This document shows, piece after piece, positions 1-6,254 of a stretch of DNA of 11,071 bases. Both the position numbers and the translations under genes were made by a program. Source of the DNA: an uncultured Bacillota bacterium (GTDB taxonomy: Bacteria; Bacillota; Clostridia; Peptostreptococcales; Anaerovoracaceae); assembly GCA_946638265.1 (NCBI GenBank), contig CAMPBN010000027.1, positions 1 to 11,071 of the forward strand, in the 5' to 3' direction. The notes under the pieces were generated by a model. That model had not been told where the DNA came from, made no database searches, and saw only the letters and a list, made by a program, of their open reading frames with translations. Position 1 is the first letter of the stretch. Each line of letters opens with the position of its first letter.

Positions 1-1216
1 CTTCGTCTTCCTGAACCTTGTCGATGGCAATGGAAATGCCCAGTTCATCAGCCAGCACCTGTACTGTCAATTCGTCCAGATTCTGGTTGATATTGGCCAT
101 GGTACCCATCTTCATCAGCGACATGATCACTGTGTTGAGAGACACTTTGGTCTGCTCGCAGAATCCGCCTACAGTGATCGGAACGTTGATAACAACGGTA
201 CCGGTTGGCAATTCTTCCATATTGATGGTCGGCTCTTCCACCACCTTTTCCTTTTTGATATGCTTCTTGGCTTTAGCCTTCTCCAGATTCTTCGGAGCCT
301 TGCCTCTGCCTTTGCCGTTTTCGCGGCGATCGAAGTTCTTTTCTTCTCTTTCCTTATCTCTGTCCTTGCCGTGGGAATAATCGTCACGCTTTCCGCGAGC
401 TCCGCCTATTCCGCCCATGGCAGGTGCATCGTCTCTGCGGGGAACAGCAGGACGGTTTCCGCCCTGTGGACGCTCAAAACGGCCTTCACGGCGCGGTCTG
501 TCACCTGTTCTTTCCGGTCTTCCGTCTCTTTCAGGTCTGTCCTTTCTGTCGAAATTTCTGCTGCCACCCTGAGGTCTGCTCTGGCGGGCTTCAGGGTCAC
601 GTCTTGGAACAGGAGCCTCCTTGGTCACTTCCTCGGCTTTCTTGATGATCTTCAGTGTCTGGCCGCGAGTCTCCGGTGCTGCAGGCTTAGCAGGTGCTTC
701 TACCTTTGCCGGAGCCGGAGCTGCTGCAGGGGCTGCCTCAGGCTTCTTTACCTCAGCTGCAGGTGCTTCTCCCGCTTTTGCTGCCGCTCTTGCAGCTTCT
801 CTTTCGTCGAGAGCCTTGGATGCCACCGGCTTACCCAGCGGCGGGCGGGTCTTGGTGCTGTCATACGGCACCGGTTTTCCCATAGGCATCATCTTTCCAC
901 CCGGCATATGTCCCGCTGTCGCACCGCCCGCCTGAGCAGGTCTTGCCTTTGCAGGTACTGCAGGCATAGGGATGTTTGCCTTCTTCACCACTACCTTTGG
1001 TTCTGTATCTTTTACTTCTTCTTTTTTAGGTGTTACCTTTACTATCTTTGTCTCTGTATTTGATTTCTGAGAAAGATTGCGAAGTGTATTTACCTGAGCA
1101 TCATCAAGTGTGCTCATGTGGCTCTTTACCTGTATTCCGGCGCCTGCCGCCTTCTCAATCATTTCTTTACTGCTTATTCCAAGTTCTTTTGCCAGTTCAT
1201 GTACCTTCATTGTCAT
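1..1216 (-). CDS. infB: Translation initiation factor IF-2, N-terminal 405 residues (3' end off window)
   Basis: IF-2 is the GTPase that brings initiator fMet-tRNA to the 30S subunit and promotes 70S joining. Only the N-terminal extension is in the window; the GTPase and tRNA-binding domains lie beyond position 1. The frame is open without a stop from ATG 1216 to the edge. Residues 1-54 form an IF2_N module (MKVHELAKELGISSKEMIE and onward). Residues about 80-190 are Ala/Pro/Lys rich, and about 205-320 are Arg/Gly/Asp rich and probably disordered. Residues about 347-400 form a second IF2_N-like module (ITVGGF... MGTMANINQNLD ... LADELGI). The ATG at 1216 is chosen because AGGAGG (1229-1224) lies 7 nt upstream and overlaps the ylxQ stop codon, suggesting translational coupling. 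An ATG two codons downstream is less well spaced. The position as last gene after nusA-ylxR-ylxQ is the standard Firmicute arrangement. Confidence 0.96.
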   Translation of the reverse strand, partial: MTMKVHELAKELGISSKEMIEKAAGAGIQVKSHMSTLDDAQVNTLRNLSQKSNTETKIVKVTPKKEEVKDTEPKVVVKKANIPMPAVPAKARPAQAGGATAGHMPGGKMMPMGKPVPYDSTKTRPPLGKPVASKALDEREAARAAAKAGEAPAAEVKKPEAAPAAAPAPAKVEAPAKPAAPETRGQTLKIIKKAEEVTKEAPVPRRDPEARQSRPQGGSRNFDRKDRPERDGRPERTGDRPRREGRFERPQGGNRPAVPRRDDAPAMGGIGGARGKRDDYSHGKDRDKEREEKNFDRRENGKGRGKAPKNLEKAKAKKHIKKEKVVEEPTINMEELPTGTVVINVPITVGGFCEQTKVSLNTVIMSLMKMGTMANINQNLDELTVQVLADELGISIAIDKVQEDE

Positions 1217-1223
1217 TGAACCA

Positions 1224-1229
1224 CCTCCT
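1224..1229 (-). promoter_or_regulatory. Ribosome binding site of infB, overlapping the ylxQ stop codon
   Basis: On the minus strand a perfect AGGAGG shares two bases with the TAG stop of ylxQ (1230-1228) and is separated by 7 nt from the infB ATG at 1216. This fixes the infB start and favours coupled translation of the two genes. Confidence 0.85.
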
Positions 1230-1533
1230 ACTTTTCGTCAATTTCGGCAAGTATGCACTCCGCGAAATTGGCATCCGTTATAACAAACGTCGCCTTTCCG
1301 CTCTGGCCCGTAATGTGGGAAAGTTCATCCGAGCTGCCGTAAATCCTGTATTCCACGCCTCTTGACTTTGCCTCACCGCTCATCTTCTTCACGGTGTTTT
1401 CCGCAGCATCTTCTGCGATGATCAAAAGCTTTGCCTTCCCTCTTTTGATCTCGATACTGCATGTTCCGCTGCCCGAGCGTATCGCCCTGGCCCTGGCCGC
1501 AAAACCAAGAAGACTTTCGATTTTTTTCTTCAA
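1228..1533 (-). CDS. ylxQ: L7Ae/L30e/S12e/Gadd45-family RNA-binding protein (YlxQ)
   Basis: This is a small K-turn-type RNA-binding protein of the ribosomal L7Ae family, found between ylxR and infB in many Firmicutes; its cellular role is not well defined. The family core is visible as GKAKLLIIAEDAAENTVKK, about residues 32-50, followed by the expected Rossmann-like C-terminal half ending in ATFVITDANFAECILAEIDEK. The frame stays open upstream to 1731 but has no ATG near ylxR, and the longer reading would lie largely inside ylxR. I choose TTG at 1533, which gives 101 residues, the usual family size, and starts just before the typical helix (LKKKIESLLGFAARAR). A GGAGAGG (1550-1544) lies 10 nt upstream. 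The segment after SG (residues about 20-30) differs from the common SGE motif. It starts 25 nt after the ylxR stop and ends 11 nt before infB. Confidence 0.88.
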   Translation of the reverse strand: MKKKIESLLGFAARARAIRSGSGTCSIEIKRGKAKLLIIAEDAAENTVKKMSGEAKSRGVEYRIYGSSDELSHITGQSGKATFVITDANFAECILAEIDEK

Positions 1534-1558
1534 ATCCGGCCTGCCTCTCCAAATGCCG

Positions 1559-1828
1559 TTAAAGCATTTCTTCCACTTCTGCGAAAAGCTTATCCAAAAT
1601 ATCCTGCCTGATTTCTTTGCGTATGCTGCGCTGGATGCCTCTTTTCTTTCTGGCTGACTCCACGCATTTTTTATCTCTGCAAAGATATGCGCCCCGGCCG
1701 CTGCCCTTATCTTCCATATCGATGAAGGCAAATCCTTCGCCGCCGCATATTCTGATCAGTTCTGCCTTTGGCTTTGACTGCATGCAGCCACAGCATCTTC
1801 GCATAGGCACTTCTTTAGCTTTTCCCAT
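1559..1828 (-). CDS. ylxR: YlxR/RnpM family RNA-binding protein
   Basis: This 89-residue protein has the complete YlxR signature: VPMRRCCGCMQSKPK near the N terminus (CxxC pair), LIRI, then GSGRGAYLCRDKKCVESARKK (GRGAY plus a second Cys pair) and a basic C-terminal helix. The family folds into a compact nucleic-acid-binding domain. In Bacillus subtilis the homologue has been linked to RNase P (RnpM) and, in other work, to transcription effects; that role is carried over here by homology only. The ATG at 1828 lies 5 nt after the nusA stop, with an AGG-containing ribosome binding site inside the end of nusA, so the genes are very probably cotranscribed and translationally coupled. Confidence 0.95.
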   Translation of the reverse strand: MGKAKEVPMRRCCGCMQSKPKAELIRICGGEGFAFIDMEDKGSGRGAYLCRDKKCVESARKKRGIQRSIRKEIRQDILDKLFAEVEEML

Positions 1829-1833
1829 GAGTC

Positions 1834-2952
1834 CTAAGCCTCTTCGGTTTCTACGATTTCCGGAGCATCAGCCTCTTCAGCCGGTGCCTCTTCATCGTAA
1901 TATTCGATATCTCCCATTTCCTCATACTGGGTATGTGACTTGATATCTATCTTCCATCCGGAAAGCTTGGCTGCCAATCTCACGTTCTGGCCTTCCTTAC
2001 CGATGGCCAGTGAAAGCTGAAAGTCAGGCACAACAACGGTCGCTGCCTTTTCGGTATCGGATATGATTACCTTTTCCACCTTGGCAGGTGAAAGCACGCT
2101 GGCAATCAGCTCTTCCGGATCGTCGCTCCATACGATGATGTCGATTTTTTCTCCGCCCAGCTCGTCCACGATGGTCTGAACTCTCACGCCTCTCGGGCCT
2201 ACGCAGCTGCCTACCGGATCCACATTTTCGTCCTCGGTCCAGACTGCGATCTTGGTACGTGAACCTGCTTCTCTTGCGATATTCTGAATCTTTACGATGC
2301 CGTCTTCGATTTCAGGCACTTCCAGTTCAAACAATCTTCTTACCAGTCCCGGATGGCTTCTTGAAAGGAAAACCTGCGGTCCTTTGGTAGTGCGGCGCAC
2401 ATCCATGATGTAGACCTTGATGCGGTCGTTGATCTGGTAATGCTCTCCCGGTACCTGCTCGGAAACGGCCAGGATACCTTCGGTTCTTCCCATGTTCACA
2501 AAGATGGTGCCTCCGGAAATTCTCTGAACCGTACCTGTTACCAGTTCGCCTTGGCGCTGGCTGTAATCGTCATATACCATTCCGCGCTCTGCTTCTCTGA
2601 TGCGCTGTACCACTACCTGCTTTGCAGTCTGGGCTGCGATACGTCCGAAGTCTCTCGGAGTTACCTGCCATTCCACCACATCGCCAATTTCATAGCGCGG
2701 GTCAAATTCCCTTGCATCTTCAAGGCTGATCTGATACATTTCATCCTCAACCTCTTCCACTACGTCCTTGCACATATAAACATCAATGTCGCCTTCTTCT
2801 CTGTCGATGTTGACGCGCACATTCTGGCTGGTACCGTAGTTTTTCTTATATGCCGAAACCAGTGCAGATTCGATGGCATCGATCAATATGTCCTTTGATA
2901 TCTGCTTCTCTTTTTCAAGATCTTCAATAGCTTCGATAAATTCTCTATTCAT
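1834..2952 (-). CDS. nusA: Transcription termination/antitermination factor NusA
   Basis: NusA binds RNA polymerase and nascent RNA, modulating pausing, intrinsic termination and antitermination. The 372-residue protein has the compact Firmicute form. The N-terminal RNAP-binding domain spans about residues 1-125. The S1 domain spans about 135-199 (GELVTGTVQRISGGTIFVNMG). KH1 spans about 230-278, with GSCVGPRG at 248-255. KH2 spans about 303-345, with AIGKEGQNVRLAAKL at 316-330. A short acidic tail (about 346-372, rich in Glu/Asp/Ala) replaces the C-terminal repeats of the Escherichia coli protein, as expected in this phylum. The ATG at 2952 is preceded by AAAGGAG with normal spacing. It lies 21 nt after the rimP stop and 5 nt before ylxR. 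Nothing suggests damage. Confidence 0.98.
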   Translation of the reverse strand: MNREFIEAIEDLEKEKQISKDILIDAIESALVSAYKKNYGTSQNVRVNIDREEGDIDVYMCKDVVEEVEDEMYQISLEDAREFDPRYEIGDVVEWQVTPRDFGRIAAQTAKQVVVQRIREAERGMVYDDYSQRQGELVTGTVQRISGGTIFVNMGRTEGILAVSEQVPGEHYQINDRIKVYIMDVRRTTKGPQVFLSRSHPGLVRRLFELEVPEIEDGIVKIQNIAREAGSRTKIAVWTEDENVDPVGSCVGPRGVRVQTIVDELGGEKIDIIVWSDDPEELIASVLSPAKVEKVIISDTEKAATVVVPDFQLSLAIGKEGQNVRLAAKLSGWKIDIKSHTQYEEMGDIEYYDEEAPAEEADAPEIVETEEA

Positions 2953-2973
2953 TGCTATTCTCCTTTGCTTTTA

Positions 2974-3501
2974 TTAAAAAATCACGGAAAGCTTTACCTT
3001 TGAAACGTTCGAAAACGGTATTTTCAGGATAACCGGCTCTCCTGTCTTAGGTTTCATGCCCTTTTTTGGAGGCGGAGCAGTGGGAACATATTCCACTTCC
3101 AGCATATTTTCCTTGAGTCCCAGCAGCGTCACCTCTTCATAATTCTTTTTCCCCTCAAAAGCGCTGTACAGACTGACATCCACTTTTTTCCCGGCAAACC
3201 GCCTGTAATCTTCTTCTTTTATGAGCGGTCTGTCCAGGCCCGGGGAACATACTTCAAGGAAATACTCCTGAGATATCGGATCCTCTTCATCAAGTCTGTC
3301 TGACAGGTAGCGCGAAACTGTCTCGCAATCTTCGGTGCCGATATATTCCTTTTCGCTGCCCTCTTCAGGTTCGATAAATACTCTCAGATACCAGTCTTTA
3401 CCCTCTTTTACAAACTCAGTGTTCCAGAGAGCCAGACCCTGCTTTTCCAGAAAGCCCGAAAGTATGCGTTCTACTACTTCGTTTATCTTTTGTTTTGCCA
3501 A
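2974..3501 (-). CDS. rimP: Ribosome maturation factor RimP
   Basis: RimP assists late 30S subunit assembly. The 175-residue protein has the N-terminal RimP domain with the diagnostic EVCSPGLDRPL (about residues 83-93; EVSSPGLDRPL is more common) and the C-terminal Sm-like barrel (KKVDVSLYS ... KIPFSNVSKVKL). A Pro/Lys-rich insertion, TAPPPKKGMKPKTGEPV (about 141-157), makes it somewhat longer than the usual 150-160 residues. The start is TTG at 3501, chosen because GGAGG (3511-3507) sits 5 nt upstream and no in-frame ATG is nearby; the sequence then reads MAKQKINEVVERIL, typical of the family. It is the first gene of the rimP-nusA-ylxR-ylxQ-infB operon, and a candidate promoter and a hairpin lie directly upstream. 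Confidence 0.96.
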   Translation of the reverse strand: MAKQKINEVVERILSGFLEKQGLALWNTEFVKEGKDWYLRVFIEPEEGSEKEYIGTEDCETVSRYLSDRLDEEDPISQEYFLEVCSPGLDRPLIKEEDYRRFAGKKVDVSLYSAFEGKKNYEEVTLLGLKENMLEVEYVPTAPPPKKGMKPKTGEPVILKIPFSNVSKVKLSVIF

Positions 3502-3506
3502 AATTT

Positions 3507-3511
3507 CCTCC
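3507..3511 (-). promoter_or_regulatory. Ribosome binding site that fixes the TTG start of rimP
   Basis: GGAGG on the minus strand is followed by AAATT and then TTG. No in-frame ATG lies near it; the ATG at about 3517 is in another frame and lies upstream of this site. The site therefore supports a non-ATG initiation codon for the first gene of the operon. Confidence 0.8.
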
Positions 3512-3522
3512 GAACATAATCA

Positions 3523-3548
3523 GAAGAGTGGACGGGAATCCACTCTTC
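3523..3548 (-). promoter_or_regulatory. Perfect 10-bp inverted repeat in the rimP leader
   Basis: On the minus strand the arms GAAGAGTGGA and TCCACTCTTC pair perfectly around a 6-nt loop, TTCCCG. The hairpin lies about 20 nt downstream of the predicted start site and 11 nt before the rimP ribosome binding site. The bases after it (TGATTATGTT) are not a uridine run, so it is not a standard intrinsic terminator. It could be a leader RNA element controlling the nusA operon, a stabilising 5' hairpin, or a DNA operator. The structure is certain; the function is inferred. Confidence 0.7.
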
Positions 3549-3573
3549 AAGTCTTACCATATCTAACATTAAC

Positions 3574-3602
3574 AATTTATCACACTTTTTCCCGAAAAGC
3601 AA
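3574..3602 (-). promoter_or_regulatory. Candidate sigma-A promoter for the rimP operon
   Basis: On the minus strand, TTGCTT (3602-3597) is separated by 17 nt from TAAATT (3579-3574), with TGA immediately before the -10 hexamer, an extended -10 feature. Both hexamers match the consensus only partly. The predicted start is near 3567, giving a leader of about 65 nt that contains the perfect inverted repeat. It would let rimP-nusA-infB be transcribed independently of the kinase gene. Confidence 0.5.
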
Positions 3603-3642
3603 GGGGATTTCCGAAGCTTTTTCCCGAAATCCAAAGCTTTTT
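3585..3642. repeat. Three imperfect copies of CTTTTTCCCGAAA between kinase and rimP
   Basis: The plus strand carries CTTTTTCCCGAAA at 3585-3597, CTTTTTCCCGAAA at 3617-3629 and a shorter CTTTTTCCG at 3637-3645. In the same tract GGATTTC (3605-3611) can pair with GAAATCC (3626-3632) around a 14-nt loop. There is no clean uridine run after it, so it is at best a weak terminator for the kinase gene. It could also be slippage or duplication debris. It partly overlaps the candidate rimP promoter. Confidence 0.5.
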
Positions 3643-3650
3643 CCGCTTTT

Positions 3651-6083
3651 TTAGCCCTTGTCCTGCTTCACGATGTAGTATGTGAGGGTTTTTACCATGG
3701 TCTTCATATTAAGAGGCTTGGTCAGATGCGCATTCATGCCCGCATCCAGAACCTTTCGCCTGTCTTCGTCAAAGGCATTCGCGGTCAGCGCTATGATAGG
3801 GATGGTCATGGCATCGCCCTTGCCGCTCTGGCGAATGCGGCGTGTTGCCTCCAGTCCGTCCATGATAGGCATCATTATATCCATCAGGATAGCATCAAAG
3901 CTGCCCTCAGGATTGTCCATAAAGATATCAAGTGCCACCTGCCCGTTTTCAGCCTCCGTGATAATGGCGCCCTCAGTCTCCAGCAGCGTATGCGCAATTT
4001 CCATATTGATATCGTTATCTTCCACGATCATAATACGTGTGCCTTCAAGCGAAGTAATAAACTCGGTCGGGATTTCCGCAGGCAGGATAGGACCGGCATT
4101 TCTTTCCGTATCCACTTCAAGAGGGAACGTAAGAGTAAAGCGTGTCCCCTGGTCCAGCCTGCTGTCCACTTCAATTTTGGCACCAAACATATTCGCATAT
4201 TTTTTGGTAATGGACATACCAAGACCCGTACCCGAATATTTGGTGCGTGCACCGATCTTCTCCTGCGAGAATGTCTCAAAGATGTGATTTACAAAGTCTT
4301 TTGACATCCCCACGCCGGTATCTTCTATCTCAAAGATATAATTGATCTTGTTCTTCTCTCCCGGCACAGGGTCTCCTTCTTTTGCTCTCACATAGATGCT
4401 GCCCCCGTCCGGTGTAAACTTGATAGCGTTGTTCATGATATTGAGAAGTATCTGGCGTATGCGCAGCTCATCCGAAATTACAAACGGATGGCGGATTTCG
4501 CCAAACTCTTCCACCACATTCAGATCTCTTCCGATCAGCTGACCTCCCGCAATGGACATAAAGCTGTCAAGCATGATTCGCAGATCCATGCTGTCATTTT
4601 TGAGTGCCACCGAGCCGCTTTCGATACGGGTCATATCCAGCACATCGTCTACCAGCGCAAAGAGATGGTGAGCCGAAATGTCAACGTTTTCGAGCGCTTT
4701 CATCAGCTTTTCATTATCTCCGATAGCGCGCTTTGCCACCTCCAGCATACCGATAACGCCGTTGATAGGCGTACGGATGTCATGAGACATTCTCGAGAGA
4801 AATTCGTGGCGTGCCGTGGCCAGAGACTCAATTTCATGGCGCCTTTGCTCTTCTCGGGTGTTGCTGTCACTGTTGACAAAGCCGATTACCACGCAGCCGA
4901 ATCTAGATGCGTCCGGCACCACTTTTACATCATAATAAATTTCTTTGTCTCCCAATGCCAGCAGCACTTTGTCCAGAAAGAATCCGTCTTTCTTGATCTT
5001 CTTGGCCAGGCTTTCCGGCACTGCAGTATCCATAAATTCTTTCTTTTCGCTCTTGCTTTTGATCAGGGTAGCGAATTTTTTCATGCATTCGGAGAAATTT
5101 TCTTCCTCATCCCACCCCGGAATATATTCGGAAATCTCGTCGCTATTTTTGTAGAATTTGATCTTGTTTTCCATCAAATCCACATATCCGATGCAGTCGT
5201 AGTCGGATGTCAGCACGGCGATGATGGCGGACTGTTCATATTTCAAAGCGGCAGCCCTGTATTCAAGGTCACTGTTTCTGATACCCACCACAATACTGCC
5301 CAGCGAAGTCGGATTTCCTATGATCTTCATCTGGTAGTACTCAATTTCTCCGTTAATGATGGCACGGTAATTGATGAAATATATGCCGTCTTCTTTGATC
5401 TTGGCTGTGATGATCTCCGGGTTCAGGCTTTCAAGGAATTTTTCCCTGTCGTCTTCATATACAACGTCTGCGGCGTAGTGTTCCAATCTGCTCCAAAAAT
5501 CTTTGCTTCCCTGCCATCTGTTAATCAGGTTTACATAAAAATCTTCAATTTTGTAGTAGGTCGGAATAGGATTTTCAAGGTCCACATGCATGATACAGTC
5601 GTAGTCATTCATCAGCTTGTTGATGATGGAAGTCTGTTCCTTGCGCAGCATTTCCTGCTTTGCTTCCTCCTCCACATTTTTTATGCCTAAGATGATACTG
5701 CGCTGTCCGAGTTCTGCATTTGTCACTATCACCCTGTTTTGGAAATGCGTTTCTTTTCCGTCCGTAATCGTCCGGTAGTTTACTTCAAACGAGCGGGTGT
5801 TTCGCATCTTGCTGATGATGGAAGCGCGGGACATGGCATAATCAAACCTGGTCTTGTCCTGCGGATGAAGAGCATTTTTACCCATAGTGGAAATGACCTG
5901 ATCGTATGTGGGCTTTTCCGGCAAAAATGCCGAAAATTCCTCAAAATACTCCGGCCTTTTCAAAACTTCAATTTCATTTTTATCAAGATTTGCAGCAAAA
6001 ACGGCAATGAAATCGTCTGCCAGACATTCCATTGCCCTGAGTCTTGTTTCTTCCATCGCATCCATCGATACCTTTTTAGTCAT
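3651..6083 (-). CDS. Soluble hybrid sensor histidine kinase with three PAS-like modules and a C-terminal receiver
   Basis: This 810-residue protein is predicted to autophosphorylate on His and relay to its own Asp. Three consecutive PAS-like modules fill residues about 15-410. The second and third both carry DYDCI followed by VDL (160 and 294), and all three end in a GIKN/GIRN/GFVN motif at 133, 267 and 401, an exact 134-residue period. HisKA has SHDIRTPINGVIG with H434. The HATPase domain has N548/N551/N552, DTGVGM (588-593) and SGTGLGMS (617-624). The receiver (about 682-807) has E688/D689, phospho-acceptor D735, T767 and K789. I see no transmembrane segment or signal peptide, so it should be cytosolic. 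There is no HPt or DNA-binding output, so the phosphate must pass to an unlinked partner. ATG 6083 is chosen because AGGTG lies 6 nt upstream; an upstream GTG at 6146 lies before the predicted transcript start. The ligand is unknown. Confidence 0.95.
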   Translation of the reverse strand: MTKKVSMDAMEETRLRAMECLADDFIAVFAANLDKNEIEVLKRPEYFEEFSAFLPEKPTYDQVISTMGKNALHPQDKTRFDYAMSRASIISKMRNTRSFEVNYRTITDGKETHFQNRVIVTNAELGQRSIILGIKNVEEEAKQEMLRKEQTSIINKLMNDYDCIMHVDLENPIPTYYKIEDFYVNLINRWQGSKDFWSRLEHYAADVVYEDDREKFLESLNPEIITAKIKEDGIYFINYRAIINGEIEYYQMKIIGNPTSLGSIVVGIRNSDLEYRAAALKYEQSAIIAVLTSDYDCIGYVDLMENKIKFYKNSDEISEYIPGWDEEENFSECMKKFATLIKSKSEKKEFMDTAVPESLAKKIKKDGFFLDKVLLALGDKEIYYDVKVVPDASRFGCVVIGFVNSDSNTREEQRRHEIESLATARHEFLSRMSHDIRTPINGVIGMLEVAKRAIGDNEKLMKALENVDISAHHLFALVDDVLDMTRIESGSVALKNDSMDLRIMLDSFMSIAGGQLIGRDLNVVEEFGEIRHPFVISDELRIRQILLNIMNNAIKFTPDGGSIYVRAKEGDPVPGEKNKINYIFEIEDTGVGMSKDFVNHIFETFSQEKIGARTKYSGTGLGMSITKKYANMFGAKIEVDSRLDQGTRFTLTFPLEVDTERNAGPILPAEIPTEFITSLEGTRIMIVEDNDINMEIAHTLLETEGAIITEAENGQVALDIFMDNPEGSFDAILMDIMMPIMDGLEATRRIRQSGKGDAMTIPIIALTANAFDEDRRKVLDAGMNAHLTKPLNMKTMVKTLTYYIVKQDKG

Positions 6084-6087
6084 TGCT

Positions 6088-6094
6088 CTCACCT
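6088..6094 (-). promoter_or_regulatory. Ribosome binding site deciding the kinase start
   Basis: AGGTGAG on the minus strand places its AGGTG core 6 nt before the ATG at 6083. In-frame ATG and GTG codons further upstream lack a comparable site. Confidence 0.6.
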
Positions 6095-6136
6095 GTCCAT
6101 ATGACATCCTCATCACAAATAACGGTCTTACTTGAG

Positions 6137-6165
6137 ATATTAGCACAAATTTAGCGGCTTTTCAA
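6137..6165 (-). promoter_or_regulatory. Candidate sigma-A promoter of the kinase gene
   Basis: On the minus strand, TTGAAA (6165-6160) is followed by a 17-nt spacer and TAATAT (6142-6137). TGC directly precedes the -10 hexamer, an extended -10 motif. The predicted start near 6130 gives a 5' leader of about 47 nt. It lies immediately downstream of the polC terminator, as expected for a new transcription unit. Confidence 0.65.
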
Positions 6166-6205
6166 CATTTTTTCAGAATATTCCCAAATTCGCCGCATAA
6201 GATGC

Positions 6206-6238
6206 AAAAACGGGCTTTGCCTTGCGGCAGCCCGTTTT
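6206..6238 (-). terminator. Rho-independent terminator after polC
   Basis: Read on the minus strand, AAAACGGGCT (6238-6229) pairs perfectly with AGCCCGTTTT (6216-6207). Inside, GCC and GGC close a GCAA tetraloop (GNRA type), with two unpaired A residues between the inner and outer stems. The descending arm runs into TTTTT (6210-6206). It begins 16 nt after the polC stop and should end the upstream transcription unit. Confidence 0.88.
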
Positions 6239-6254
6239 GAGTCTTTTGCTTATG

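Noticed and set aside
260..1063. A 267-codon plus-strand open frame opposite infB, with Cys/Arg/Leu/Ser-rich product
   Set aside because: It is a mirror of the low-complexity IF-2 linker. The composition is explained by the repeats on the coding strand.
1534..1731. Upstream extension of ylxQ to a TTG at 1731
   Set aside because: It would lie largely inside ylxR in another frame and add residues unlike the L7Ae family. The TTG at 1533 gives the normal length.
3605..3632. Stem GGATTTC/GAAATCC as a terminator for the kinase gene
   Set aside because: It has a 7-bp stem, a 14-nt loop and no immediate uridine run. It is too weak to call as a terminator.
4488..5690. A 400-codon open frame on the plus strand opposite the kinase gene
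   Set aside because: It lies wholly antisense to a clear kinase, its product is rich in His/Phe/Val with no recognisable domain, and I see no ribosome binding site or promoter. It is a codon-bias shadow.
6084..6146. Upstream GTG/ATG starts for the kinase
   Set aside because: The GTG at 6146 would lie upstream of the predicted transcript start, and the in-frame ATGs between have no good ribosome binding site.
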